Assembly (NCBI GenBank): GCA_026391435.1
Contig: JAPLEJ010000040.1
Coordinates: 62,001-126,000 of the forward strand
Length of the DNA: 64,000 bases
Origin: Bacteroidota bacterium
GTDB taxonomy: Bacteria > Bacteroidota > Bacteroidia > Chitinophagales > Chitinophagaceae
Reading direction: 5' to 3'
Part shown: positions 25,188 to 34,290 of the stretch, piece after piece
Layout of the letters: every line of letters starts with the position of its first letter
Numbering within the stretch: the first letter of the stretch is position 1
Notes under the pieces: model-generated
Seen by the model: only the letters and a program-made list of their open reading frames with translations
The model's database searches: none
Told to the model about the DNA's origin: nothing
Program-made: the position numbers and the translations under genes

Positions 25188-27215
25188 ATGCAATACTATT
25201 GTAATTCACTTACTTCTTATCAACGCCTTATTACTCGTGAAGTAAAGGTGGGTAATATTGTAATAGGCAATGGACAGCCCATTCGGGTCCAAACCATGAC
25301 CACAACCGATACAATGGACACAGATAAAACCGTGGACCAGGTGATTAAGTGTATCAAAGCTGGCGCCGAACTAGTTCGAATTACAGCTCCTAGTAAAAAA
25401 GAAGCCGACAACTTAGCATTAATCAAAGCGGGGCTATTGGCCAAAGGATATGACATTCCATTGGTTGCCGATATTCATTTCACGCCCAATGCTGCTGAAA
25501 TTGCAGCTACCATTGTAGCTAAAGTGCGAGTGAATCCAGGAAACTATGTAGACAAGAAAAAATTTGAACAAATTGAATATACCGATGCAGAATACTTAGA
25601 GGAAATTGAACGCATCCGTGAAAGATTTACTCCTTTAGTGCTTATTTGTAAAGAACACGGCACCGCTATGCGCATTGGAACCAATCATGGTTCACTAAGT
25701 GATCGTATCATGAGCCGTTATGGTGATACTGCTATGGGCATGGTCGAAAGTGCTATGGAATTTTTGCGTATTGCAAGAAGCTTGGATTATCATCAAATCA
25801 TTCTAAGTATGAAATCAAGCAATCCGCAAGTGATGGTACAAGCCTATCGCTTGTTGGTGCAACAAATGCAAAATGAGTTTAATGAATGCTATCCTTTACA
25901 TTTAGGCGTCACCGAAGCAGGCGATGGTGAAGATGGTCGTATCAAGAGTGCTATTGGAATCGGTACTTTATTAGAAGATGGCATTGGAGATACCATACGT
26001 GTTAGTTTAACAGAGGATCCTGAATTAGAAATTCCTGTTTGCATGGATTTAGTGAAACGTTACCCTGCCAATCGTTTAAAAGGGATTCAAAATATTCCAA
26101 CAATAGAACAGCTTCCTTATAGTCCTTTTGAATATAAAAGAAGACCAACCATTACGGTTTCAAATATAGGTGGTAAGCAGGTTCCTATTGTGATGGCCGA
26201 TTTTAGAAATAAAACAAATATTACTCCCGACGATTTAATAAGTATTGGATACCAATATAATGTTGCTACAGACAAATGGACCATTTCTGATTCTGCTGCA
26301 GATTTCATTCACATTCCCAATGAAGTTTTAAGTTTTGAACTACCAGGTACTTTGCGTGTGATTACTACGCCCGAAAATTGGGAAAATGTCACTGACCGAA
26401 CCAAATACCTACCCTTGTTTGATTTTAGAAACTATATTCAAGCGTCAAGAAAAAGTGCCTTTATCAATTTTGTTTCTATAGATTGTTATTGCACAAAAAA
26501 TGGAATTAGAGATGAGCAATTAATGGAGATTGCAAAAGATAAATCGGTTGTATTTTGTTTGAGTAGTCAGGTTGCACATGCCATGCCAGCCGTTCGTCGT
26601 ATGATGATTCGTTTAATGGATTTAAAAATACAAACCCCTGTTGTATTGATGACCAATAGTGCCTGGTTAACCACAGATGAGCATTTAATTCATTTTGCAA
26701 CAGAAACTGGGGCACTTTTTTTAGAGGGAATGGGAGATGGAATTTCTTTAGGTGTTACGTCGAAAGTAGCGGAATTAGCCAATCAGTCTCTTGAGGTTGG
26801 AAAAGTTTCAGGACGTAATTATTTTAACAATTATTCATTAGAACAATTTTTAAATACGACTGCTTTTGGAATTTTACAAGCAACACGAACGCGCATTTCT
26901 AAAACAGAATATATATCATGCCCTAGCTGTGGTCGTACCTTATTTGAATTACAGGAAACAACTGCTAAAATACGATCTGTGACCAACCATTTAAAAGGTC
27001 TCAAAATTGCAATTATGGGTTGTATTGTAAATGGGCCAGGGGAGATGGCAGATGCTGATTTTGGCTATGTAGGTAGCGGGGTGGGGAAAATCACATTGTA
27101 TAAGGGTAAGGAGATCATGAAGCGAAACATTGACAGCGCCATCGCAGTGGACGAATTAATCCAATTATTAAAGGAGCATAATGCTTGGGTAGATCCCCCT
27201 AGCGTATTGTCATAA
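25188..27215 (+). CDS. ispG: 4-hydroxy-3-methylbut-2-enyl-diphosphate synthase (large-insert IspG)
   Basis: Iron-sulfur enzyme of the MEP isoprenoid pathway that converts methylerythritol cyclodiphosphate to HMBPP. The 675-residue form carries a large insertion between the TIM barrel (TREVKVGNIVIGNGQPIRVQTM to about 290) and the C-terminal iron-sulfur domain, as in plants, chlamydiae and Bacteroidota. Fe-S ligands are in CPSCGRTL and GCIVNGPGEM near the C-terminus. The ATG at 25188 (MQYYCNSLTSY) is chosen; an upstream in-frame TTG at 25152 would add only 12 hydrophobic residues. Confidence 0.93.
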   Translation: MQYYCNSLTSYQRLITREVKVGNIVIGNGQPIRVQTMTTTDTMDTDKTVDQVIKCIKAGAELVRITAPSKKEADNLALIKAGLLAKGYDIPLVADIHFTPNAAEIAATIVAKVRVNPGNYVDKKKFEQIEYTDAEYLEEIERIRERFTPLVLICKEHGTAMRIGTNHGSLSDRIMSRYGDTAMGMVESAMEFLRIARSLDYHQIILSMKSSNPQVMVQAYRLLVQQMQNEFNECYPLHLGVTEAGDGEDGRIKSAIGIGTLLEDGIGDTIRVSLTEDPELEIPVCMDLVKRYPANRLKGIQNIPTIEQLPYSPFEYKRRPTITVSNIGGKQVPIVMADFRNKTNITPDDLISIGYQYNVATDKWTISDSAADFIHIPNEVLSFELPGTLRVITTPENWENVTDRTKYLPLFDFRNYIQASRKSAFINFVSIDCYCTKNGIRDEQLMEIAKDKSVVFCLSSQVAHAMPAVRRMMIRLMDLKIQTPVVLMTNSAWLTTDEHLIHFATETGALFLEGMGDGISLGVTSKVAELANQSLEVGKVSGRNYFNNYSLEQFLNTTAFGILQATRTRISKTEYISCPSCGRTLFELQETTAKIRSVTNHLKGLKIAIMGCIVNGPGEMADADFGYVGSGVGKITLYKGKEIMKRNIDSAIAVDELIQLLKEHNAWVDPPSVLS

Positions 27216-27226
27216 ATTCAATTGAC

Positions 27227-28114
27227 ATGTATCATATTATTTATGGCTTCTTTTATTTTCTTTCATTACTTCCTTGGCGGATTTGTTATGTCATCAGTGA
27301 TGGGGTTGCTTTTATTTTACAAAATGTTATTCAGTATCGAAAGGACATCATCAATAAAAATTTAGCCATTGCTTTTCCCAATAAATCAATTTTAGAAAGA
27401 AAAAAAATTGCTACACAATTTTATAAAAATTTTATGGATTCGTTTATTGAAACCATAAAACTTATTTCCATTTCAGATGCGGAGTTTCAAAAACGATTTA
27501 CTTCCAATGTCGAAGTGTTAAATAACTTATATAGTTCGGGACAAAGTGTACAAGTAGTCGCAGGGCATTTTTTTAATTGGGAATTTGCAAATTGGGGGGC
27601 AGCTAAATATGGCAAGTATCCCTTTATTGGAGTGTATATGCCTTTAACCAATCCTCACTTTAATAAGTTAGTATTAAAAACGAGAGAGCGGTATGGTAGT
27701 ATTATGATTCCAGCTACTCAATTTAAAACACAGTTTCATAAATATTCAACCCAAGGTAATTATGCCATGGCTTTAGCAGCTGATCAAAATCCAGGCAATC
27801 CTTTATCGGCTTATTGGATTTCTTTTTTTGGCAAGCTCACACCATTTGTAAAAGGCCCTGAAAAAGGAGCTAAGCTCAATAATACAGCACAAGTATTTGC
27901 CTACTTTCATAGTACGAAACGGGGGCACTATCATTTAGAATACGAGGTCATGACCACATCACCTAATTATTTTAAGGACGGACAATTAACAGCTGCATAT
28001 GTGAGAATGTTGGAAGAAAAAATTAAGCAGAATCCTGCAAATTATTTATGGAGTCATAAGAGATGGAAATACGAGTATGACCCAAAACAACATGCTCCAT
28101 TAGTGGTGGATTAA
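27227..28114 (+). CDS. LpxL/LpxM-type lipid A or lysophospholipid acyltransferase
   Basis: A 295-residue membrane-associated acyltransferase with one N-terminal hydrophobic segment (about 5-30) and the catalytic HxxxxE motif as HFFNWE (about 117-122). The KDO2-lipid A acyltransferase family attaches secondary acyl chains to lipid A; in Bacteroidota several paralogues act on other lipids, so the acceptor is not certain. It is 11 bases from ispG, suggesting cotranscription. It converges on the rhodanese gene with a 4-base overlap of stop codons. Confidence 0.85.
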   Translation: MYHIIYGFFYFLSLLPWRICYVISDGVAFILQNVIQYRKDIINKNLAIAFPNKSILERKKIATQFYKNFMDSFIETIKLISISDAEFQKRFTSNVEVLNNLYSSGQSVQVVAGHFFNWEFANWGAAKYGKYPFIGVYMPLTNPHFNKLVLKTRERYGSIMIPATQFKTQFHKYSTQGNYAMALAADQNPGNPLSAYWISFFGKLTPFVKGPEKGAKLNNTAQVFAYFHSTKRGHYHLEYEVMTTSPNYFKDGQLTAAYVRMLEEKIKQNPANYLWSHKRWKYEYDPKQHAPLVVD

Positions 28115-28782
28115 ATTGCGTCCGTATTATCTACCGATTTATTTTTCTTAGTTAATTCAATCGTAAAGCGATCTTTAAGTAAAAGAATATCTTCCCAACC
28201 TTGCTTTACTACTCTAATATTATGAATTCCTTGCCTTTTGAGAATGCTTGCAGCGAGCGTATTGGTTTGTCCATCCTGACTAATTAAGTAAATATTAAAA
28301 TGCTCATCTAATTCAGACATACTTCCTGGATCTGCAAAATCCAATAGTGGAATATGGATGGCGTCTTTTAAATGTCCTGCATCATACTGCTCTTCGGTTC
28401 TAATATCTAATACCATTAAAAATTCATCAAATGGTATATCCATAGCTAACTCATCTGCTTCTACTTCAATTATTAAGTCATAACGCTTGTCGGCATTTCG
28501 CCAAGCTGCAAAGCCTCCATCTAGCCAACCTTTAATATGAGAAAAACCTAATTTTTCAAAATACGCGATTGCAATTTTTTCATTATCATTATCTCCAACA
28601 AAAACAAGTGGTTGTTCAAATGACAATAAACCTAATGCAGCCGCTTGATGAATTATTTCAGGCTTAAAATGAATGGAATTAGGCACATACCCCTCTAAGA
28701 ATAAAGCTTCATCACGTGTGTCAATGATAAAAGCATTTTCGTTAGCGACGATTTGTTGAAATTGATCGACAGATAAAGACAT
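28111..28782 (-). CDS. Tandem rhodanese-like protein without catalytic cysteine
   Basis: A 223-residue protein with two rhodanese folds. Domain one begins IIDTRDEALFLEGYVPNSIHF; domain two begins LDIRTEEQYDAGHLKDAIHIPL. The loop that should carry the active cysteine reads FVGDNDNE in the first and LISQDGQ in the second, and the whole protein has no cysteine. Sulfurtransferase activity is therefore excluded; a binding or regulatory role is inferred. It is one base downstream of an ArsR gene in the same operon. Confidence 0.8.
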   Translation of the reverse strand: MSLSVDQFQQIVANENAFIIDTRDEALFLEGYVPNSIHFKPEIIHQAAALGLLSFEQPLVFVGDNDNEKIAIAYFEKLGFSHIKGWLDGGFAAWRNADKRYDLIIEVEADELAMDIPFDEFLMVLDIRTEEQYDAGHLKDAIHIPLLDFADPGSMSELDEHFNIYLISQDGQTNTLAASILKRQGIHNIRVVKQGWEDILLLKDRFTIELTKKNKSVDNTDAI

Positions 28783-28783
28783 A

Positions 28784-29119
28784 TTATCCTACTAGGTTTT
28801 CAACGAATTGATTTACTTCTTGTAATCGATTGTAGTCTACATTATAAAAAATAAATTTTCCTTCGCGAATAGTACTTACAATACCTGCTCTTCTTAATAT
28901 CGCTAAATGTTGAGAGGCAACGGACTGTTCTAATCTTAATTTTACATAAATTTCAGTTACCGTTACTTTTTGATGTTCATCAATTAATTTTACAACTTGC
29001 TGCCTAAGTTTATGGTTGAGTGCACGCAAAATCATTGCAGCTTTTTTTGCATGGAGTAAATCAATTTTCAACGCAGTGGATCCGTTGTTAAGTTGTAAGG
29101 ATGGTAATGATTGGTTCAT
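28784..29119 (-). CDS. ArsR-family winged-helix regulator without cysteines
   Basis: A 111-residue winged-helix regulator. The recognition helix region reads VASQHLAILRRAGIVSTIREGKFIFYNV, the typical ArsR pattern. The family's metal-sensing cysteine motif (ELCVCD-type) is absent and the protein has no cysteine at all, so thiol-based metal or sulfide sensing is not expected. It is followed after 1 base by the cysteine-free rhodanese protein and likely regulates that operon. The signal is unknown. Confidence 0.83.
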   Translation of the reverse strand: MNQSLPSLQLNNGSTALKIDLLHAKKAAMILRALNHKLRQQVVKLIDEHQKVTVTEIYVKLRLEQSVASQHLAILRRAGIVSTIREGKFIFYNVDYNRLQEVNQFVENLVG

Positions 29120-29301
29120 CAGAAAACAGTTTTGGGGGATTAGTTAATGAATTTACAAAGAAAAGCAATTTATTTTATTCTACTTGATATTTTCATAATA
29201 TATATTGTATTTAAAATAGGCTAGTTGGAAATAAATTTTGTTTAAAATTCGACAATCTTCTTAATCAAAGGTTTAACATTAATTCCAAAAAACTCAAATT
29301 A

Positions 29302-30012
29302 TTATATAAGTGGTTTTAAATAGTATTCTTTTAAATAAGAGGGGCTTGAATAAGCCAAATTTTCAAAATTCTTCTCCTCCCATTTCACCAATGCTAACGA
29401 AAGCATATCGGTTAAAGTATAATTTTGATCTAAAAAAATTGTGCTATTATATTGAAAATTAGTTAGTTGCATTAATTCCTTCGTTTTCGCTACTCCCGAA
29501 CCAATACAAACAAGAGGCCCTTGATCCTGAAGCCTAGACATTAGAGATTCCTCTATAATATAGGCTTTTTCAGCTTCTAGGATCTGGAGAGATAAATCAA
29601 AAACACCTCCAAAAACTTCCATACGCTTAGCGTCAATCATTGAAAAAATTTGATAATTCGGAACTGTTTGCTCTTTCCCGTCCTTGGATATTTCTCTAAT
29701 TGCCGCTTTAGCTAATAAAGCAAGGGTGGATAATCCAATCAAAGGCTTATTTAAGGCATAAGCCAAACCCTTTGCACTAGCCAATCCTACCCTTAATCCT
29801 GTATAACTCCCAGGCCCCAATGTCACCACCACGGCGTCGATCGCTGTTAAAGGGATATTGACTTGTTTACACATTTCTTGTATTCCCGCCTGTACAAATT
29901 CGGCATGGGAGTGGCTAATACTATTTTGTTTTAAAGCGAGTATTTGCTGCCCTTGGCTAATGCCAATTAAGGCATCGGGACCTGAAGTGTCAATATATAG
30001 GAGTGTGCTCAA
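29302..30012 (-). CDS. tsaB: tRNA threonylcarbamoyladenosine biosynthesis protein TsaB
   Basis: A 236-residue ASKHA-fold partner of TsaD in making t6A37 on tRNAs reading ANN codons. The N-terminus LLYIDTSGPDALIGIS, the SHSHAEFVQ block, and the VVVTLGPGSYTGLRVGLASAKGLA block are diagnostic. The start is TTG at 30012 because an in-frame stop lies upstream and the first beta strand begins at residue 4. The arrangement is monocistronic, with divergent ridA on the right. Confidence 0.9.
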   Translation of the reverse strand: MSTLLYIDTSGPDALIGISQGQQILALKQNSISHSHAEFVQAGIQEMCKQVNIPLTAIDAVVVTLGPGSYTGLRVGLASAKGLAYALNKPLIGLSTLALLAKAAIREISKDGKEQTVPNYQIFSMIDAKRMEVFGGVFDLSLQILEAEKAYIIEESLMSRLQDQGPLVCIGSGVAKTKELMQLTNFQYNSTIFLDQNYTLTDMLSLALVKWEEKNFENLAYSSPSYLKEYYLKPLI

Positions 30013-30030
30013 TCTGTTTTAATTGTTTTG

Positions 30031-30038
30031 CAAAAATA
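30031..30038 (-). promoter_or_regulatory. Bacteroidota -7 box for tsaB
   Basis: The minus strand reads TATTTTTG (TAnnTTTG), 18 bases before the TTG start of tsaB. No clear -33. Confidence 0.4.
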
Positions 30039-30087
30039 GGTGGTGATTTGATAGAAAAATAAGAAATTGCAGGACTTAATTTAATTT

Positions 30088-30474
30088 ATGTCAAAACAGA
30101 TCATTCAAACCAACAAAGTGCCTACACCCATTGGCCCATATAGTCAAGCTGTCATTGCCAATGGCTTTTTATTTGCTAGTGGACAAGTTGCTTATAATCC
30201 AGCTACCGGAGAATTGGTATTAACCGATATCCAAGCCGAAACCAAACAAGTCATGGAAAATATCAAAGCTATTTTAGAGGAAGCGGGTTTGAGCTTTGCC
30301 CATGTCGTAAAAACGAGTATTTTTTTAAGTGATATGCAATTATTTGCGCAAGTGAATGAAGTATACGCAAGTTATTTTACATCCGATTTTCCTGCAAGAG
30401 AAACAGTAGCTGTTAAAACTTTACCACGCAATGTAAATGTAGAAATCAGTATTACAGCTGTGATTGCATTGTAA
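30088..30474 (+). CDS. ridA: RidA family reactive imine deaminase
   Basis: A 128-residue trimeric enzyme that hydrolyses 2-aminoacrylate and related imines formed by PLP enzymes. PTPIGPYSQAVIANGFLFASGQ at the N-terminus, DIQAETKQVMENIKAILEEAG, and FPARETVAVKTLPRNVNVEI, with the conserved catalytic Arg in PARE, identify it. It converges on the aldose epimerase gene with one base between. Confidence 0.93.
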   Translation: MSKQIIQTNKVPTPIGPYSQAVIANGFLFASGQVAYNPATGELVLTDIQAETKQVMENIKAILEEAGLSFAHVVKTSIFLSDMQLFAQVNEVYASYFTSDFPARETVAVKTLPRNVNVEISITAVIAL

Positions 30475-30475
30475 A

Positions 30476-31414
30476 TTATTTTACAACGACTTGATAACTT
30501 GTTTCAAAAATAATATCCTCATAGGGCTTCAATAATTGGAGCCCTATTTTGTTATTAAAAGCGTTGGGAGCGCCACTTAAATTTTCAATAGCAATACTTT
30601 GTCGATCTGGGGGAGTATACAATTGTAAATAAGGATAATTCGCGGAAGGGCTGACTGTTAAAATAAATTGATCATTTTCCAATCGACATTGAGTAATACT
30701 AGGGTCAAGCACATAACCATCATCTAAATGAAGTTTACCTAATTGCTTTCCTTGATCAAATCTTTTGTCTGGAATGTTTTTTCCTGTGGGAAGTAAATCA
30801 GCATCATATTCCATTTTCCCCTCACTTAAAAATTGAAGGGTACAGTTGTCAATAGAGGTTCCTAAAGTAAAATAGGGATGCCAACCATCTACCATTGGTA
30901 TGATGGTTTCACTTTGATTGGTTACAATGGTCGTGACAGATATTTTATTATTTTTTTCTAAAGTCCATTTTACTTGTAAGCTATAATTAAAAGGAAATCC
31001 TTTATCGTTGGCAGTGTAATGGTGTTCTAAAACAACAGAGGCTTGGTGTTCATGAATTTCAGAAGATACTATCGTAAACAAAGCGTCATAGATAATACCA
31101 TGAATAGCATGCTCCCCTAAGTAAAAATGCTCGATGGCATAATTTTGATTTAAATGGGTGTATTGACCCTGATGTAAACGACATACAAAAGGGCTCATTT
31201 TAGCACTTCTAAATCCTGCTTTTTCAAATTCTTTCCAACCTTTTTCAAATGGATTACCCGCAATAAAGGAGTGAAGTGTACCTTCTTGCTTTAATTCCCA
31301 GTGATTTAACAAAGCGCCCTTCGTTGAAATTTCAATGCTTACCTCGAGTTCGGTATCTCTTATTTGTATCACTTGGAACGTGTCAATGGGGTAAATTTCA
31401 ATTTGAAAAGGCAT
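30476..31414 (-). CDS. Aldose 1-epimerase family protein
   Basis: A 312-residue galactose-mutarotase-fold protein: AGFRSAKMSPFVCRLHQGQYTH near the substrate pocket, EHAIHGIIYDALF, GWHPYFTLG, and SIAIENLSGAPNAFNNKIG at the C-terminus. It interconverts alpha and beta anomers of a hexose or a related sugar. No signal peptide. The substrate is undefined, since family members include hexose-6-phosphate mutarotases. Confidence 0.83.
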   Translation of the reverse strand: MPFQIEIYPIDTFQVIQIRDTELEVSIEISTKGALLNHWELKQEGTLHSFIAGNPFEKGWKEFEKAGFRSAKMSPFVCRLHQGQYTHLNQNYAIEHFYLGEHAIHGIIYDALFTIVSSEIHEHQASVVLEHHYTANDKGFPFNYSLQVKWTLEKNNKISVTTIVTNQSETIIPMVDGWHPYFTLGTSIDNCTLQFLSEGKMEYDADLLPTGKNIPDKRFDQGKQLGKLHLDDGYVLDPSITQCRLENDQFILTVSPSANYPYLQLYTPPDRQSIAIENLSGAPNAFNNKIGLQLLKPYEDIIFETSYQVVVK

Positions 31415-31451
31415 TGTATTTTGTTTAAATGGTAAATTAAAACTATTCTAT

Positions 31452-31459
31452 TAACTTTG
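31452..31459 (+). promoter_or_regulatory. Bacteroidota -7 box for the PliI-like gene
   Basis: TAACTTTG matches TAnnTTTG, 19 bases before the ATG at 31479. The -33 element is not clear. Confidence 0.4.
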
Positions 31460-31478
31460 AGTCGTAAAGGAATTAAAT

Positions 31479-32057
31479 ATGAGAAATTATTTTGTTTTAG
31501 GCTTGCTTTTTTTGGCAACGACTTCAATGGGACAAACCTACCGAAGATATGATAGCACATTGAAAATTGGCAAAGTGGGATTTCGTATTACTTGTTTTAA
31601 TAAAAGCATTGAACACAATAACTTAACAATAAGGCCTATTGGATTTAAGGCGGAGATAAGAGAAATTTCATCTGAGATTAGAGCAAGGGTTTTATCCGCT
31701 GAAATTGATGATTTAAATAATGACGGCTTTCCGGACATCATTATTTTTATTGAGGAGGCAAAAGGGAATAAGAGCTTGTTTTGTATAAGCTCAAAAGAGA
31801 ACGAACGAATGGAAGGTGTTTTTTTTCCGGATATTACCGATGATATGCAATTAAGTAAAGGCTATCGTGGTAAGGATGAATTTAAATTAGTGGAAGGCGT
31901 TTTGTTTAGGAAATTTCCGATTTTTGATACGGATACAGCCATTAAGACACCCACTCCCAAAATGAGACAAATACTATATCGTGTTGTTCCAGGAGAACAA
32001 GGCAGTTGGAAATTTAAAGTCTTTAAGAATTTTGATATAAGTCCAACTGTTCAATAA
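31479..32057 (+). CDS. Exported PliI-like protein (i-type lysozyme inhibitor family)
   Basis: A 192-residue protein with a signal peptide (MRNYFVLGLLFLATTSMG). The motifs IDDLNNDGFPDIIIF (a DxNxDG calcium-type loop), GYRGKDEFKLVEGVLFRKFPIF and MRQILYRVVPGE resemble the PliI family annotated in Bacteroidota. Inhibition of invertebrate lysozymes is known for characterised PliI proteins; here only the family resemblance is seen, and it is from memory. It converges on the PorZ-like gene. Confidence 0.6.
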   Translation: MRNYFVLGLLFLATTSMGQTYRRYDSTLKIGKVGFRITCFNKSIEHNNLTIRPIGFKAEIREISSEIRARVLSAEIDDLNNDGFPDIIIFIEEAKGNKSLFCISSKENERMEGVFFPDITDDMQLSKGYRGKDEFKLVEGVLFRKFPIFDTDTAIKTPTPKMRQILYRVVPGEQGSWKFKVFKNFDISPTVQ

Positions 32058-32075
32058 ATTTATTGAACTACCTAT

Positions 32076-34268
32076 TTATTGACCATTGGTGATGACTATT
32101 TTCCCTACTGCTTTTTCACTGCCCGCGTCATCTCTGGCAAAAACAAGGTAAATTCCGGTTGCTACTTTATTGCCCTCATATGTTTTACCTTCCCAAATAG
32201 CTTGCCCTCCAAAAGCCCTTGTTTGGAAAATGAGCTTTCCGCTTAGTGTAGTAATTTTTACTAAAGCATTATCTGTTAAACCTCGAATAGCAATGGGCCC
32301 ATTGTAATTAGGTGCGACAGGATTAGGGAAAATCAAAATATTTTTCATTGTCGAAACTGGTGCTGTTGCAGTGCTTCGATAACTTACCATTTGGTTTTGC
32401 GTATTAAAAAAAACTTCTCCTGTATTGGGTTCAATGATAATTTGGTTAATGGTATCATTGGGCAGGGGGCTATTATTTTTTGTAAATCTTTGGATGATTT
32501 CTGTTCCATCGGTGCTCAATAACCAGCTGCCATTGTTAGTGCCTATCCATTTTCGATTGGCGCCGTCAATTGAGATACAATTCACTGTTTCTTTTTGAAA
32601 TAAGAGTCCGGCAAAGCCATTATTATTTTTTATTTGTGGCAGAAATGCTTTGCAATTATTTATTTCATTACAATCAAAAAGGCCTATTCCATTATTAGTG
32701 CCCACCCACATAGTTCCATTTTTATCTTCTACGATACTGGTCACCGTACTGCTGGGTAAATTATTATTATAGGTATTTAAGATGCTCCATTTTTCTCCTG
32801 CTGCTGCAGGATTATACACGATGATGCCATGGGATTGCGGTGCGATCATCCAAGCCTGACCTTGTTCATTCACAATCATTTTTTTTATACCAAGCAAGGA
32901 AATGGTATTGGGCGGAGTTATTAATTTCCAAGAATTATTTTGCAGCTGAACAATACCTTGCTGATCTAAAAAAGCCCACAAGGTACCATCTTTACCAAAT
33001 TGAATATCACGATAAAAACCTTTGTAGGCAACAGGGTTTGCTATTTCTATAGTTGCTTTATCAAAATGATAACGAAGTAAGCCTAGTGATGAAGTAAACC
33101 AAGCGCTACCCTCTATTGGATCAATAGCACTTGAATAGCAATAAGGTAATTTTTTCCCATTTATAAAAGTAATGGTTTTCCATCCATTTTGGTTGTACAT
33201 GCTAAATCCAATACTATTTTCACCAAAGGGAGCAATTAGGTATTCGGAATTTATAAAAATTTGTCCATGTATATTTCCATCAGGGCCACCTAGTGGAATC
33301 CTTTGCGTAGTTGTATTTTTTAATAATAATCCATTATTACTATCTGCTACCCAAATATTACTTTGGTCCAATAAAAAATCAACTGGGTTGGATAAGGCGG
33401 TGGAATCTATAATTGTATTAGCGCTTTTGTCGGCATTTATTTTTATTAATTTTCCAGATAATCCATTACTAGCTGATGCATATAATCCTTCTTTAATGAG
33501 TTTTATGTTTTTAATTTGTCCGTTATCTATTTTATAATAAGGTGAAGCACTAGGCAATTGATAAATCATATTTTCGCTTGCACCAAACACGATGTTATTT
33601 AACTGTGTCAGTTTATAAATAGCGGCGTTGTTATAGTCGGTATTATTTTGCCATTGACTATTCGTAATCCAATTGTTTTTTAAAGGGGATATCCAAATTC
33701 CATTTTCTGTAGAAGCGTACAAGTTAGATGAGGTGCAAACTACTTGATATGTTTTAGTAATTTGTCGATTGCCATTAGGAAACCATGTATCTTTTATTTC
33801 ATGTTTTAATAAATCTAAGACGACTATTCCAAAATCAGTAGAAAGTAGCGCCCATTGATGAAGTAAATAAATATGATTTATTTTTTTACTTGGATAAAGA
33901 TTAGATAATAATAAATCGGTGATCGAATATACTTGGTCCCCTTTGATAATATCAATATTACTATTATTATAAGCTACAATTAACTGCCCAACTTCCTCGT
34001 CCCAGGCGGTACAAGAAATAGAAACATCATGCAATCCAGTAGATTTTCCTGCTAATTTTATTTTATTTTTTGCTGATAAAAAAAATACTTGCTGATTACT
34101 AGCGCCAAGAATTTTATATTCGCTGTTCGCACTATTCACATTGCCTAATTGAATAACGGCAAGATTGTTAAAATGTTCCCTCCATTGACCAATGCCACCT
34201 AATTCATTTTGCCCAAAGCTGATCAATGGGCAAATGAAAAAAATAAATATAAATAGCCTCCGCTTCAT
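32076..34268 (-). CDS. porZ: PorZ-like beta-propeller protein of the type IX secretion system
   Basis: A 730-residue exported protein: signal peptide MKRRLFIFIFFICPLISFG, then two beta-propellers (about 25-330 and 340-640) with repeats like STDFGIVVLDL, MWVGTNNGIGLFD, and KWIGTNNGSWLL, and a C-terminal sorting-type domain (about 645-730: ILIFPNPVAPNYNG...ATGIYLVFA). The layout matches PorZ, which presents anionic LPS to the PorU sortase at the outer membrane. In a non-oral Bacteroidota the lipid attached may differ. The T9SS core genes are not in this window. Alternative: a stand-alone T9SS cargo with propellers. Confidence 0.75.
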   Translation of the reverse strand: MKRRLFIFIFFICPLISFGQNELGGIGQWREHFNNLAVIQLGNVNSANSEYKILGASNQQVFFLSAKNKIKLAGKSTGLHDVSISCTAWDEEVGQLIVAYNNSNIDIIKGDQVYSITDLLLSNLYPSKKINHIYLLHQWALLSTDFGIVVLDLLKHEIKDTWFPNGNRQITKTYQVVCTSSNLYASTENGIWISPLKNNWITNSQWQNNTDYNNAAIYKLTQLNNIVFGASENMIYQLPSASPYYKIDNGQIKNIKLIKEGLYASASNGLSGKLIKINADKSANTIIDSTALSNPVDFLLDQSNIWVADSNNGLLLKNTTTQRIPLGGPDGNIHGQIFINSEYLIAPFGENSIGFSMYNQNGWKTITFINGKKLPYCYSSAIDPIEGSAWFTSSLGLLRYHFDKATIEIANPVAYKGFYRDIQFGKDGTLWAFLDQQGIVQLQNNSWKLITPPNTISLLGIKKMIVNEQGQAWMIAPQSHGIIVYNPAAAGEKWSILNTYNNNLPSSTVTSIVEDKNGTMWVGTNNGIGLFDCNEINNCKAFLPQIKNNNGFAGLLFQKETVNCISIDGANRKWIGTNNGSWLLSTDGTEIIQRFTKNNSPLPNDTINQIIIEPNTGEVFFNTQNQMVSYRSTATAPVSTMKNILIFPNPVAPNYNGPIAIRGLTDNALVKITTLSGKLIFQTRAFGGQAIWEGKTYEGNKVATGIYLVFARDDAGSEKAVGKIVITNGQ

Positions 34269-34290
34269 TTAAAATTAATTTAGGTCGTGT

